DNA of 64,000 bases from a virus. Shown one piece after another: positions 30,629 to 40,586 of the stretch. The stretch lies in the IMG/VR virus record IMGVR_UViG_3300009605_000021, positions 1 to 64,000 of that record. The stretch is one strand, 5' to 3'. The first letter of the stretch is position 1; each line of letters opens with the position of its first letter. A program made the translations under genes and the position numbers. Below the pieces are notes generated by a model, which saw only the letters and a program-made list of their open reading frames with translations, did no database searches and was not told the origin of the DNA.

Positions 30629-31140
30629 AAATTATAGCCTGCTCTTGCAATAATCAAACTGTCTGTTCGATCATATGATCCTGGTTTTGGATTTCCTTGT
30701 TTTGTATATTCTACCATAAAGTTTGGTTCATTGTCAAGAACATATTGGAAAACGACTTGTTTTGCTTTCTCTCCGCGAGGAATTTTAATTCCATTTAGTT
30801 TTCTAGCAGTTGACGCCCCAATATATTCTGGCTCAATTCCCATATCATTTTGACATATATAAGATATAATACCATTAAATTTTGCTAATGTCAATAAAAT
30901 TTTTGCTGAAGAAAATCCAGGTCTAAAGGCCTGTAAGGATTGTTCAACAAAAATATATTTGATATGAAATTTAATACTCAAATCGAGCAAACGTTCTTTA
31001 ACAAAATTTGCTTTTGAAAACAAGCTTGGGAAATGATTTTTATTCCTCGTATCCCATGCTTCACAATATAGCATTTTGCCGTTGTCATCGAGAACAGTCG
31101 CGCCAGTTATTGATGTCGATATATCCAGACCAAGAAACAC
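30601..31140 (-). CDS. RuvC-like RNase H-fold nuclease
   Basis: 179 residues. Acidic catalytic set of the RuvC family: Asp6 in FLGLDISTSITGA, Glu66 in YIFVEQSLQAF, and Asp157 and Asp160 in SYDRTDSLIIARAGY (D-x-x-D as in RuvC). The order and spacing (6, 66, 157, 160) follow E. coli RuvC (7, 66, 138, 141) with a somewhat longer last loop. A Holliday-junction or branched-DNA nuclease acting in recombination or in resolving DNA before packaging is likely; T4 uses an unrelated enzyme, gp49. It starts the replication block, three nt after the stop of the 870-residue structural gene. No strong ribosome site or own promoter was found. Confidence 0.8.
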   Translation of the reverse strand: MFLGLDISTSITGATVLDDNGKMLYCEAWDTRNKNHFPSLFSKANFVKERLLDLSIKFHIKYIFVEQSLQAFRPGFSSAKILLTLAKFNGIISYICQNDMGIEPEYIGASTARKLNGIKIPRGEKAKQVVFQYVLDNEPNFMVEYTKQGNPKPGSYDRTDSLIIARAGYNLWKEKNSNS

Positions 31141-31142
31141 AA

Positions 31143-33755
31143 CTAAAAATCTATCTTGAGCTTGAATGTTAAATTATCAATCTCTCTCTTCCTAACTGGA
31201 GTAGCCATTTTAGCTATTGCAATGAGATTTCTATTTTTATCATAAATCCCTACTTTTGAAATATATGTATGCTTTTGGAAACTAGCACTGTGATTAGAGT
31301 GAGAACTGGAAACGATATTTGTAATTGGAATTCTGGTGTTTTCAAAATAGCCTGTAGAGCCAGTTGATTGATACATGTTAGCATTAAAATCAACATAAGT
31401 TAAATTATTTGAATGATTTAGTCGACCCTTTGGAGCATGAGCAAGCATAGTTCTTGTTGGAACATAGTTTGTACCTGAAAGTGACATGTGAAAGAATGCG
31501 TCTTCTAAATCATTGATGGAGTCGTTAGGGTTACCACCTTCATCGAATGGATTATTTGCAGTTGATTGATTGGGTTCTAGTGATAAAATGTGATCGCGAT
31601 CACTTTCAAGATCTCCAGAGCCGCTAGGTATTCTTGCACCAAAGAATGTCCACTTTGGAAGTGTAGTGCTGCCATCATTCAAATAATCACTTTGAATTTC
31701 AGTGTCCAAATCCCAGCTACCAGTTAATAATATGAACCCTTCGTTATAAAGTACTGTGCCGGCAACTAAATAATTATCATCAATTTGAAAAGATCCGGTT
31801 AAACAAGAAGGAACGGCAATTGAAGTTATCCCTGTTTTCAAGTGCTTCATCCCCAGTGGAAGATATTGCGGAGGATAGTTTGTAAGATCTTCGAAGTTAC
31901 ACATATAGCCTTGCGAAACTTCGCCGGCTTTTTCGTCTGGAATTATATAATTTTCTCCATAGTTGAATATGCCCGAAAGCCCGTTAGGAAATAGCCCGCC
32001 TGGATAATTTCGTTCGAGACTGTCTCTGTCGATATCTGTCTTTTCGCCCAGCCTCCACCATGAAAGCAGTTTCGTAGAGTAAGCAGAGTGATTAATTAAA
32101 TTACATGCTTTTCCACTGTTATATATTTCAGCGACTTCTGCAGATGACAAGTCATCATTCCACAAACTAACTTCATCAATCCACCCTTCAAACGGACGTG
32201 TTTCATCAAGGTTGTTGCCAATGGTAGTGGTTGAATCATAAAAATCATACTCCGCAACATCAATGGTTGTTGGAGGGCTAGTTACTTCCGTCAAGCCAGA
32301 GCCAACAGTTTTTGCTACTCCATTAATATAAATCGTTGGGTTGTTTGCAGTATTAGAACCATCATATGAAACAGCTATATGGTACCATTGGCCGTCTTTA
32401 ATTTTTTCATCTAGATTCCATACGGCATATACGCCGGGTCCGCCCATTTGCGGAGCAAAAGTTAATACATTCTCTTCATTAATTTGAAGTATATGTTTGC
32501 CTGACAATGTCATAAGAGTTCCGATTTCTATCGGAGCTGAAGAAACTTTGTGGAACCACAACGACATTGTAAACGCAGATAAAGAATAATGATTTGAATT
32601 CTTTTGAACCTTTATAATGTCTGCACGTGCTTGCGGAGGATTAACAGGAAGCCGAAAGGTTTCGGGCGCGCCTCCGGTAATGGTGTTTTCACCCTGTACA
32701 CGCTGATCGGTGTTTGGCGGAGCCGCCACGTCCGCTCTATGAACATTGTTATTGCTGCTATTGTCAATTGTTACAGACAACTCACCGCCAGTGTCTTGGT
32801 CAGGACCAGAGGGAGTTTTTCCTCCAAAAAGTATAGATTTTTTACTAAAAGGCGCCATTGTCATGTCTAACAATTCGCCATTTTTTCTTAAATCTTGTGC
32901 TCTTCCAACTAGTTTTCCTCTAACATAAAACTTGAGATCGACAGACCCTCTTTTAATCGATTGGCCATAATAAATCGATGGAACACTAATAAGGTTCAAT
33001 TCTTGCAAATCCTTTCTCCATCCTTCGGCAGAAGAAGAAAAAGCATAATGATCACTCATACTTGTGTAATAATCTAAAGTGTTCTTTAAAGCTAAAATGT
33101 TAGGTCTAGACGTATAAATTGGTGTGCCATCTGTCAATTGAGATGGCGCGCCACTGCTATATAACGCTTTTGCTTCCCCTGTTGGATCTAAGACTGTGGC
33201 AGACCAATCTTCTGTTGGATCGAGTACTGGGCGTTCAGGTGCAACAGTTTGCCACGGAGGATCTCCAGATCTATAAGTTTCGTAATAATCAACGACAGCT
33301 GAATGCTGATCGGGATAATAATATCTTTTTATACTAGCAGACAGAGGATAACTACCAGTCATCATATCTCCTGTTCTATAGTGATCTTGCTGCTCAGTGG
33401 ATCCAATATGTTTTAATTTTTCGTACATATTGGTTGTCACAAATGGAAATATTACACTTTTTACGCCTGACTCGTTTGTTGTGACAGGGTTGCCCTGCCC
33501 TTCCGGTGGGCTTAAGCCATCATTTGCAAGCGTCGACGGAACGAACAAATGGTGATCTTTGTTCCTGTCGACATTTAATTCATATAAACTTATGTTCCCG
33601 GGAGGAACACATGGAACACTAGCTGTAAACGCTCCACTTAATTGCGGGGTGTTGTTATAGAACACCTTTCCGTTATATGCGGCGAACTCAATACCAGGGT
33701 GAGTTTTTAGAACATTGTAGAATAAATCATTTTTCTTAAATTTATAATAAGGCAT
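31143..33755 (-). CDS. Tail/baseplate protein with LamG-type domain
   Basis: 870 residues. Residues about 380-590 form a laminin-G/concanavalin-like domain (AFTMSLWFHKVSSAPIEIG, DGQWYHIAVSYDGSNTANNP, TIYINGV, PFEGWIDEVSLWNDDLSSAE), a fold used for glycan binding. The C-terminus (TYISKVGIYDKNRNLIAIAK, MATPVRKREIDNLTFKLKID) is shared with the next protein, which ends in the same way, so both may dock on the same partner. No signal peptide or membrane segment. Likely a receptor-binding or peripheral baseplate protein. An ACTATTTA box is only 7 nt upstream of the ATG and no clear ribosome site is seen. Confidence 0.6.
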   Translation of the reverse strand: MPYYKFKKNDLFYNVLKTHPGIEFAAYNGKVFYNNTPQLSGAFTASVPCVPPGNISLYELNVDRNKDHHLFVPSTLANDGLSPPEGQGNPVTTNESGVKSVIFPFVTTNMYEKLKHIGSTEQQDHYRTGDMMTGSYPLSASIKRYYYPDQHSAVVDYYETYRSGDPPWQTVAPERPVLDPTEDWSATVLDPTGEAKALYSSGAPSQLTDGTPIYTSRPNILALKNTLDYYTSMSDHYAFSSSAEGWRKDLQELNLISVPSIYYGQSIKRGSVDLKFYVRGKLVGRAQDLRKNGELLDMTMAPFSKKSILFGGKTPSGPDQDTGGELSVTIDNSSNNNVHRADVAAPPNTDQRVQGENTITGGAPETFRLPVNPPQARADIIKVQKNSNHYSLSAFTMSLWFHKVSSAPIEIGTLMTLSGKHILQINEENVLTFAPQMGGPGVYAVWNLDEKIKDGQWYHIAVSYDGSNTANNPTIYINGVAKTVGSGLTEVTSPPTTIDVAEYDFYDSTTTIGNNLDETRPFEGWIDEVSLWNDDLSSAEVAEIYNSGKACNLINHSAYSTKLLSWWRLGEKTDIDRDSLERNYPGGLFPNGLSGIFNYGENYIIPDEKAGEVSQGYMCNFEDLTNYPPQYLPLGMKHLKTGITSIAVPSCLTGSFQIDDNYLVAGTVLYNEGFILLTGSWDLDTEIQSDYLNDGSTTLPKWTFFGARIPSGSGDLESDRDHILSLEPNQSTANNPFDEGGNPNDSINDLEDAFFHMSLSGTNYVPTRTMLAHAPKGRLNHSNNLTYVDFNANMYQSTGSTGYFENTRIPITNIVSSSHSNHSASFQKHTYISKVGIYDKNRNLIAIAKMATPVRKREIDNLTFKLKIDF

Positions 33756-33762
33756 CTCATTT

Positions 33763-33770
33763 TAAATAGT
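33763..33770. promoter_or_regulatory. Intergenic ACTATTTA box before LamG gene
   Basis: One of six copies of ACTATTTA (coding strand) in gaps, here just 7 nt before the ATG at 33755. That spacing is short for a promoter -10, which argues against a simple promoter role at this site. Confidence 0.35.
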
Positions 33771-33781
33771 TTTGTTATTAA

Positions 33782-35353
33782 TTAATAATCGAGCCTTACT
33801 TTTAAAATAAATTCATCATTTGGGGTCTTTTTAAGAGGTCTCGATAATTTAGCTACTGCCAGCAAACCATTATCTGAACCATATAGCCCAACTGTTGTAA
33901 CATATGAATGAGGCAAGTCATTCGCTACAGTTTTGATCTGAATTTTACTTTCACTAAGATAGGTTGGATTAGAGCTGTAATTAAGTTGATTACTGTTAAA
34001 TCTACAAAAATGAATTGTTGAATTTAATTCAGTTGTATTTTGGAATTCGATATTATCGATTCTATGGCGAAGGGCATTGGCTGTTCCACTAATAGAGGAA
34101 GATACCAACAGATGTCTGAATGACAAATCATCATCGCTCTTTGTGTGGCCAATTGCAGAACCGGTCATTGCAAGATAATTATCATTGTCATGGTCGCCAT
34201 GGCCGCCGGTGAAAGCTTCTGTACCCTGCGCACCGCCCTTTGTGGTTTGGTTGCACAGAACATAGTCTGCATCGATTGCAGTACCTGTAATAGATTTGTT
34301 GCCTCTTGCGCCGGTGGTGTTCTGGGTAAGGGTTATGACCGTCAGTTCACCAGTGTTGTTTGCCGTGATCGCAGAGACCGTCATCTTCAAGGTTCCAGCA
34401 GTCACAGCCGCATCCAAAGCGGCCTTCACATTCGTAGCGAGGGCTGCAGTACTAGCATTGCTGCCATTGATTGCAGTTGCGCTGTTTGTAGCACCATCGG
34501 AGAACGTCCATGTGACTGAAGTGCCATCAGTATTTGTTAATATTATGGTTTTGCCTTCCAGGTCGCCAGAAGACGGAAGAGGATTTCCCGACATGAGGGT
34601 TGCAGTTGCGGATGTACCGCTCTCTAAGTTAGTTGGATCATACGGATAAAACATTGATGAGGAAAGAACAATAACGCCGGCTTGATAAAAGATGAGTCCT
34701 GCGGGCTTTCCACCCAATTCTGGGGCTGGTGGATCCACAGACATTGACAAAATAGCATAATCGCCAGATGGAGAATCAGTATAATAAGTTGTAGCACCAT
34801 AATCTACAAGCTTTCTAGCAGTTCCATTAAAATTATGTGCAGCGTTGAATTGAGATCCAGTGCCGAATTGAATAGCAAAGGAACCTTTCTTGATTTCATC
34901 TTTGACTAGCAATCTTGAGAAGTTGATAAAATAGGCCTCACGAATGAGATCGCCGCCTGGAATTTGGAAGTCTTTGATAGAACCAGTATGATCGTGACCC
35001 ATAAGAACTTGAGCCATCTGATTATACATATTTACTTTAGCTGCATTTTGGGTATTTTCGCCTTCAGCAACGGGCTCATTATTATGATTCCAAACTGAAG
35101 ATGTAGAATAGCCCATAGTAATATCGAAAAGATGATTAGCTGAAGAACTTAAATACGGATAATCATAAACTGACTGATATATACCATGAGAAAAGTTTTT
35201 AATGTTATTTTCATTTGGGAATTCTGCTGCAGTGTTTGTATCTCCGTATGTTCCCGAAAGTATTGAACCTGTTATTGGAATAGATTCATGTAATAGTTTT
35301 CTTCTTGTTACAATATCATTAGTTTCTAATTGTTGAAATGATTTAGTTGTCAT
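33782..35353 (-). CDS. Tail/baseplate protein with Ig-like insert
   Basis: 523 residues. The N-terminal region (MTTKSFQQLETNDIVTRRKL) and the C-terminal domain (SYVTTVGLYGSDNGLLAVAK, LSRPLKKTPNDEFILKVRLD) frame an insert at about residues 250-385: GKTIILTNTDGTSVTWTFSD, a helix LATNVKAALDAAVTAG, and VITLTQNTTGARGNKSITG followed by a Gly-rich end. This insert belongs to the Ig-like domain family repeated in other virion proteins here, and its DNA (about 34200-34600) is visibly GC-richer than the rest of the gene. The C-terminal domain is paralogous to that of the 870-residue protein. Probable peripheral tail component. Confidence 0.55.
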   Translation of the reverse strand: MTTKSFQQLETNDIVTRRKLLHESIPITGSILSGTYGDTNTAAEFPNENNIKNFSHGIYQSVYDYPYLSSSANHLFDITMGYSTSSVWNHNNEPVAEGENTQNAAKVNMYNQMAQVLMGHDHTGSIKDFQIPGGDLIREAYFINFSRLLVKDEIKKGSFAIQFGTGSQFNAAHNFNGTARKLVDYGATTYYTDSPSGDYAILSMSVDPPAPELGGKPAGLIFYQAGVIVLSSSMFYPYDPTNLESGTSATATLMSGNPLPSSGDLEGKTIILTNTDGTSVTWTFSDGATNSATAINGSNASTAALATNVKAALDAAVTAGTLKMTVSAITANNTGELTVITLTQNTTGARGNKSITGTAIDADYVLCNQTTKGGAQGTEAFTGGHGDHDNDNYLAMTGSAIGHTKSDDDLSFRHLLVSSSISGTANALRHRIDNIEFQNTTELNSTIHFCRFNSNQLNYSSNPTYLSESKIQIKTVANDLPHSYVTTVGLYGSDNGLLAVAKLSRPLKKTPNDEFILKVRLDY

Positions 35354-35358
35354 AGTGA

Positions 35359-36399
35359 TTACGCCTTTTTAACAATTCTAATTGGAATGTCAAGTCTAGC
35401 ACCAGTTGTTAATCCTGATACTTTAATTGTTGTGTCAATATAATGTACTTCTATTGTTGAAGCATTTGGTGTCACATCAGCAGATGTTGCGTTGGTCCAG
35501 GTTACGCCTGTTTTCCCAATCAATGAGAACAATGATGTACTTTGCTGAAGTTCTAATTTAGTTCGAATCTTAAATTCTAACTTAGATCCGCGAGGGCCTT
35601 TGATATCAGTATTAGTTTTGCTTGCTGTAGTTTCTTTAATGTCTGTAACAAAACCGCCATTACCTTCACCATTGTCTGCCATGGTTAAATAATAAACTAC
35701 TGAAAAATCATCATCGCCTCGCATACTTTCTCCAAGCCTAGTGAAATTAGGATTAGCAACGTGGCCACCACTTCTACTAACAATTGAACCTAGTCTTCCG
35801 TCCATTTCAATTGCATATTGATTTTCATATAAGTCGTCATCCACTTGAGCTGTGGGAGATTTCTCCGTGTTATTATCTATGCCTTGATCGATCCTGATCC
35901 ATCCACCAGGTTCCGTTCCTGCGTCTGTAACGCCATTAATATAACCATCATTAGGTAAGGTTTCCACAGGCATAATTCCAACGGTTGAAGTACCATCGTT
36001 TCCGGTATCTTTTACACCTTGTGCGGTAAATTTATCTGCAGCTACAACGAATCTATTAAATGCATTCGTTGTAGAGTGTAGCCTGTTTTTATCGAGGTTT
36101 TGATTTAGTTTAAGTATTGGAAGGAAAAGATGCTTGAGATAAGTGTAAGTTACAAGTTTCGACTTAAGCATTGTTGTGTTATTCGTAAACCCTTCCAATA
36201 TAGGAGTTTGTTCTAAAATAGTTATATCTTCTTTGCCAGATGCAAGTGTTTTGTCATACAAGTTATAATTAATTTCATCATCTGCAGCTGCCCATTGAGT
36301 AATCTTGAAAGAGGAATCCCCTCTTGCTAATCTCATTCGTCCCAAGTCTGTCAAGACAGCGTCAAGGATTATATCGCCGGAATCATCTAGAAATGCCAT
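35359..36399 (-). CDS. Conserved tail/baseplate protein (346 aa)
   Basis: Begins MAFLDDSGDIILDAVLTDLG followed by RMRLARGDSSFKITQWAAAD and DEINYNLYD, a highly recognisable N-terminal signature of a protein family widespread in marine T4-like phages, of unknown precise role. The 605-residue protein at 43532 opens with a related pattern (D-I-E-L-T-x-Y-G, then F-K-P-D-x-Y-A-F-F-D-D), so both may contain the same docking domain. The C-terminal part is beta-rich (STIEVHYIDTTIKVSGLTTG, ARLDIPIRIVKKA). AGGAGT precedes the ATG. Upstream lies the longest gap in the window, with two TATAARTAGT-like sequences. Confidence 0.6.
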   Translation of the reverse strand: MAFLDDSGDIILDAVLTDLGRMRLARGDSSFKITQWAAADDEINYNLYDKTLASGKEDITILEQTPILEGFTNNTTMLKSKLVTYTYLKHLFLPILKLNQNLDKNRLHSTTNAFNRFVVAADKFTAQGVKDTGNDGTSTVGIMPVETLPNDGYINGVTDAGTEPGGWIRIDQGIDNNTEKSPTAQVDDDLYENQYAIEMDGRLGSIVSRSGGHVANPNFTRLGESMRGDDDFSVVYYLTMADNGEGNGGFVTDIKETTASKTNTDIKGPRGSKLEFKIRTKLELQQSTSLFSLIGKTGVTWTNATSADVTPNASTIEVHYIDTTIKVSGLTTGARLDIPIRIVKKA

Positions 36400-36518
36400 G
36401 TTTTTTACTCCTATATAAGTAGTATTTTACTATAAATAGTCTTTTTGTTAAATAAAATCAATAAAAAATAATGTTTCAAAAAAAGATTGCATTTGGTTTG
36501 TCTAATTCCTCAAGCTTG
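36400..36518. promoter_or_regulatory. 119-nt gap with paired TATAARTAGT boxes
   Basis: Longest non-coding stretch in the window. It holds TATAAGTAGT (36414-36423) and TATAAATAGT (36431-36440) on the plus strand, that is ACTACTTATA and ACTATTTATA on the coding strand, 15 and 32 nt before the ATG at 36399. The second contains the T4 late promoter core TATAAATA, but on the strand facing away from the gene. On the coding strand TTGATT and TATTTA are 17 nt apart, a weak sigma70-like pair. No terminator hairpin seen. Confidence 0.4.
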
Positions 36519-39500
36519 TTAACCAAAAGGATTATCAGGAATGTCACCAGAAGCTAGAGCATCTAAAAATTGGTCCAGGCCGGTGTTGATTCCCTGGTTT
36601 ATAATGGATGATTCTTCTTCTTTTGTTGCATTATGGAAGTTTCTAAACCTAAAGTTGACATCAATTTTTTTGCCAGTCTTTTTGGAAGTCAAACGAATCT
36701 TAAAATATTGTTTTTGTCCCTCTTTGTCCTCTCCTTGAGATATTCCTAGATCTTGAAATATCTTATATTTCAAGTTAGGATTTCCAAGCTTTGGGATACT
36801 TTCAATGTGGTTATATTGCATATAACCTGCTGCAGTCATATTTTCATAATCTGGAGCAGCGGGCATTTCTAGGGGGTCGCCATAGAAATCGGTGAAGATG
36901 ACCGTAGACGTCAGATCCATCTCTGATTGTTCATACGTTGGAACTATATTTATATATTTTCTCATATTTTTAACTGATTGTAAGTCAGTATCTGGATCAA
37001 AATCAACAATATCTATTATTGGGTAAATTGTTCCACCATCATCAACAATTTCTACTTGATAAACTGGTGTTGGGTTGGAGAATTTTCCATACATGTCTAC
37101 AACTCTAAAAGTATAATAATACTTTTTATTTGGTTCTATCGTGTTGTCTTTGTAAGATGTTGAGCGAAGGAAGCCTATTTCAGTCTTCCCGGTTTCCTGG
37201 TTAAAATTTCTTATTCTAAGCGGTTTAAGATCTTTTTTTGTGTTGTCAATTACAGATTTATGAAAATCCCTATAAGAAACTGGTCTTTCTTCTATTCTGT
37301 AGGATTCAAATTTGTCTGGAGGCATCAATGTTTCAAAATCATATTCTGGCCATCCTTTCGTGCCGGCCTTATTTTGTATTGCTTGAAGAATATGTGAATC
37401 ATCTTCAGGGTTGATCCCAATCATAAAATCTGTGCGTTGGGTGCCATGAACAGACGACAACAAAAATAAAAGAGTTTTGTTGTCGTTTTCGAACGGAGCA
37501 ATTTCCACATTTGGAGGAGCAGGATGAGTAGAGATGACAGACACCACATTTTCGTTTTCCACGGGATCGGGATCGTCCCCTCCCGTAGCCGGTGGAGTAT
37601 ATACAATCTTATGCCCTAAGCTGTCATAAGGCACCTCAACAAATTTTATATGAGGATACGAGTTCACAGCTACAACGAGATTATATCGTTCAGCCCACCA
37701 TCTGTTCCCCATATATCCGGCTGTGGATTCCTGAGCGTCGTTGAAATCTGCAGTCTCCTCGTCAAGATTTTTCATGGCGACAAAGCGGGTAGAGCTGAAG
37801 GGGGGATATCCTTGCTCAAGGTAATGTGCATAACTAAAATTCGGGTCGTCATCATAGTCATGAATATATTTCCATAAGTGGTCGTTGATCTCTGCCGCGC
37901 CTAGGGGGGTCAGCTGAATAGGTGGGCCGGTGGGGGTCGTGGTGCTGGCGACGGTGGTACCGGTCAGGGACCCCGGGGTTTGGACAGGCGGCAGTTGACC
38001 GTCTAGACTATATGAGTATTTGGTGCCAAATATAGCTACCCATGCATATACCGAATAACTATAGTCTTTATTATAGACTAATTGGGTATCAACAAAATAT
38101 TTGGGATTAAATTCTGGTGCGTTTGGAAAATAAAAATTTTGTACAATCTTATTATCTCTGTCTTTCTTTTCGATTCTAAAAAAAACAATTTCATTAGCAG
38201 CTTTGGCGCCATTAATAATATTGTCAAAGGTCCTTGTCTGACCTTCTCCGAAGGAGTGATCGGAATAAAAAACAGGATTCCAAAAATTTATAAACTCCAT
38301 AAGGCCGCCTCTTTTTTCAGGGGTGGTCCACGAAAGCCCGGTGCCTGTTTCGCCATACTGAACAAAATTATTAAAATTTTCTTCACTTCCCTCTTCACAC
38401 GACTCTCTTTTGACATGAGGATCATAAGGATCTTCTGTGCCGGGTAAATACAAAAGACGATGATTACAATCTAAACCATAAATATCTTCTGAAATATATC
38501 TAGGCCAGTTGCCCCGAACATATCCTTCGTACCAATCCAAAAACGATTTAGTATAGTTAGTGCCCTGTCCATGGATCCCGGCCGGGGTGGGGAGTGTGGG
38601 GTCTGCGGCGGCGGAGAGAGTCTCAAAAGCTTCATAAAAATGAAATGAGTTTAACTTTTTATAATAGGCTGAGTTGCCTGTCGGGGATGATTTGTAAGTC
38701 GAGATCTGTGGATAAGTAACAACTGAATCATTGCTACTGAACAACGGCCGGCCGGTGGCAGCATTAGCTGTATACCTGCTTTTCTTCTTTTGCTCTAGTC
38801 CCAAGCTTTGTATAGAATGTGGTTCGTTTTCTACTATTGCCTTTAATACAGAATAATCCATATCCCAGCGATCTAAACCTTCGACCAAACTTCTAACTCG
38901 CAGTGGATTCATCCACGCGGCGGCCGCTGCCATGCCTGAGGCACCTGCAGGGCTGCCATGAGAATAAGAAGAAAATGGGTAATTGCAATAAAAGTATAGG
39001 TCAAGAGGATACAAATGAAAGTCATAACCTTCACCAAGTTGGTTCCAATTAGAATAATACGGGGTAATCGTCTGAAACATACTTTGCATTAGAATAACAT
39101 TTGAATTTTGAATTATGTGCCTCGTAAGATCCCAAAGAGTGTCTGGATCGTTACTGCTAAGTATAGAATCTAATCCTAATAAATATTTTTCATAATACTC
39201 TTTAATATTATTGTTTTCCAAACTGGTTTTCAACACAGGCCAATAATCATTATACATTTTGTCTAAAACATTTGTTGTGCGTGGAGTGTTTGCAAGCATT
39301 TGGTTCACATATTCTTTGTACTCTGTGTCCTTCCAAAGCTCACCCTCTGAAGCAGGTTGATTGACCTGATCTCGCCATGCCGTATAGGCAAAAAGCATTG
39401 GGAGCGCAGCTTCGCCACTTCTGCCTGTAATATTATGTGTAGAAAAAAGTCCCGCCACATCTTCTTCAACACTATCAAGTATTTTTTTGTTAGTAGGTTC

Positions 39501-40562
39501 TATAGAATAATTTACGACTCCGGCGTCCACTTTCGAAAAGGCGGCAGATAAATCAATTTCATCTGCTTCATTCCATTCCAGGGGTGTCTCTAAATCTGTT
39601 ACAAAATCATAATAATAGGTACCAGTTTGCTTATGTATTCCGACTGCAAATTGAAACATTCGTTCTCGAAAATACATACTCTGTTTCGCTATATCCGTCG
39701 AGCCGTGTTTGACGACGGAGCTGCCATAATCCTTTATTATGCGATTTTGAACCTCTGATTCGCGCGTCAGACACGTTGTCCAAAGCACATATTTGGACTG
39801 TTGTTTCATGTGTGGTATAAGACTTAACCCGCCGGTGGATGATGGCGATGTATCATATTGATGCCGATTACTCCACTGGGCGCCGGGAAAAAAGGTTCCG
39901 TCATCGGGATGGGACCATTCATCGAGATCGTTCCCGAGCCTGGTAAACTGCATTCCTACCAAGTTAATTGTGTTATACAAACCAAATCCCCCCGGAGAAC
40001 CCTCTATCTGATCAGAAAGAGTACTAAACATCTGATACCACAGTCCCCATTGGTTACCGGTGGCGTAGAACTTAGAGAGCCCCGTTTGATACGTATCATG
40101 AAGAATAAAAGGAGTAGGGTTTCCAAAAAGATCTGTTACCTTGACGAATTGCATCTTTTTGTCTACGCCCCCCAACTGCGGTGAGTGGGCAAGTTCAGTA
40201 AACGTATCACTCATATGAGGGGGAAAAGATTTAAAGTCTCTTTGGAATTTAACGCCCTCGGTCTCGTAATCGGTATACCACAGAGCACCCAATTGAGATC
40301 TTAAAAAGTCTTTTGACCAAAACGTGTTCCAGCCTAAGTGATCGGAGACTGAGTCATTGTAGCCCCAGCCAACGTTGCTGGATCCGGGTGGGTTCAGATG
40401 ACCCACCTTCAATCTCGACGCGGATCCTGGTCCACCGTCTTCGGCAATATCATGTTCGTCGGCGTACGCTGAAAAAGTCTGATAGTCGGTAAACAATGTA
40501 ACAGTGTTAGTGGCTATCGGAGATTCTTTTATATCAGGATTAGTTTTTGGTTCTTGCGCCAT
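36519..40562 (-). CDS. Large tail/baseplate protein (1347 aa)
   Basis: 1347 residues, starting MAQEPKTNPDIKESPIATNT, rich in aromatic residues (Tyr, Trp, Phe) throughout, with no signal peptide or membrane segment. The C-terminal third looks like fibronectin/Ig-type modules (YRIEERPVSYRDFHKSVIDN; NKKYYYTFRVVDMYGKFSNP; TPVYQVEIVDDGG) and ends with a basic beta segment (YFKIRLTSKKTGKKIDVNFR, FRNFHNATK). A GC-rich Pro/Thr/Gly linker (about residues 860-890; DNA about 37880-38010) joins two parts. No T4 counterpart recognised. From position in the tail cluster it is probably a baseplate or tail-tip component. Confidence 0.5.
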   Translation of the reverse strand: MAQEPKTNPDIKESPIATNTVTLFTDYQTFSAYADEHDIAEDGGPGSASRLKVGHLNPPGSSNVGWGYNDSVSDHLGWNTFWSKDFLRSQLGALWYTDYETEGVKFQRDFKSFPPHMSDTFTELAHSPQLGGVDKKMQFVKVTDLFGNPTPFILHDTYQTGLSKFYATGNQWGLWYQMFSTLSDQIEGSPGGFGLYNTINLVGMQFTRLGNDLDEWSHPDDGTFFPGAQWSNRHQYDTSPSSTGGLSLIPHMKQQSKYVLWTTCLTRESEVQNRIIKDYGSSVVKHGSTDIAKQSMYFRERMFQFAVGIHKQTGTYYYDFVTDLETPLEWNEADEIDLSAAFSKVDAGVVNYSIEPTNKKILDSVEEDVAGLFSTHNITGRSGEAALPMLFAYTAWRDQVNQPASEGELWKDTEYKEYVNQMLANTPRTTNVLDKMYNDYWPVLKTSLENNNIKEYYEKYLLGLDSILSSNDPDTLWDLTRHIIQNSNVILMQSMFQTITPYYSNWNQLGEGYDFHLYPLDLYFYCNYPFSSYSHGSPAGASGMAAAAAWMNPLRVRSLVEGLDRWDMDYSVLKAIVENEPHSIQSLGLEQKKKSRYTANAATGRPLFSSNDSVVTYPQISTYKSSPTGNSAYYKKLNSFHFYEAFETLSAAADPTLPTPAGIHGQGTNYTKSFLDWYEGYVRGNWPRYISEDIYGLDCNHRLLYLPGTEDPYDPHVKRESCEEGSEENFNNFVQYGETGTGLSWTTPEKRGGLMEFINFWNPVFYSDHSFGEGQTRTFDNIINGAKAANEIVFFRIEKKDRDNKIVQNFYFPNAPEFNPKYFVDTQLVYNKDYSYSVYAWVAIFGTKYSYSLDGQLPPVQTPGSLTGTTVASTTTPTGPPIQLTPLGAAEINDHLWKYIHDYDDDPNFSYAHYLEQGYPPFSSTRFVAMKNLDEETADFNDAQESTAGYMGNRWWAERYNLVVAVNSYPHIKFVEVPYDSLGHKIVYTPPATGGDDPDPVENENVVSVISTHPAPPNVEIAPFENDNKTLLFLLSSVHGTQRTDFMIGINPEDDSHILQAIQNKAGTKGWPEYDFETLMPPDKFESYRIEERPVSYRDFHKSVIDNTKKDLKPLRIRNFNQETGKTEIGFLRSTSYKDNTIEPNKKYYYTFRVVDMYGKFSNPTPVYQVEIVDDGGTIYPIIDIVDFDPDTDLQSVKNMRKYINIVPTYEQSEMDLTSTVIFTDFYGDPLEMPAAPDYENMTAAGYMQYNHIESIPKLGNPNLKYKIFQDLGISQGEDKEGQKQYFKIRLTSKKTGKKIDVNFRFRNFHNATKEEESSIINQGINTGLDQFLDALASGDIPDNPFG

Positions 40563-40586
40563 ATTTATACCTTCCTATAGATTAAA

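Noticed and set aside
31143-33755. Glucanase or depolymerase assignment from the LamG/concanavalin fold
   Set aside because: No catalytic residues identifiable; only a binding-type fold can be supported.
36431-36440. T4 late promoter (TATAAATA) on the plus strand
   Set aside because: It would drive antisense transcription away from all genes; kept only as an intergenic box of unknown role.
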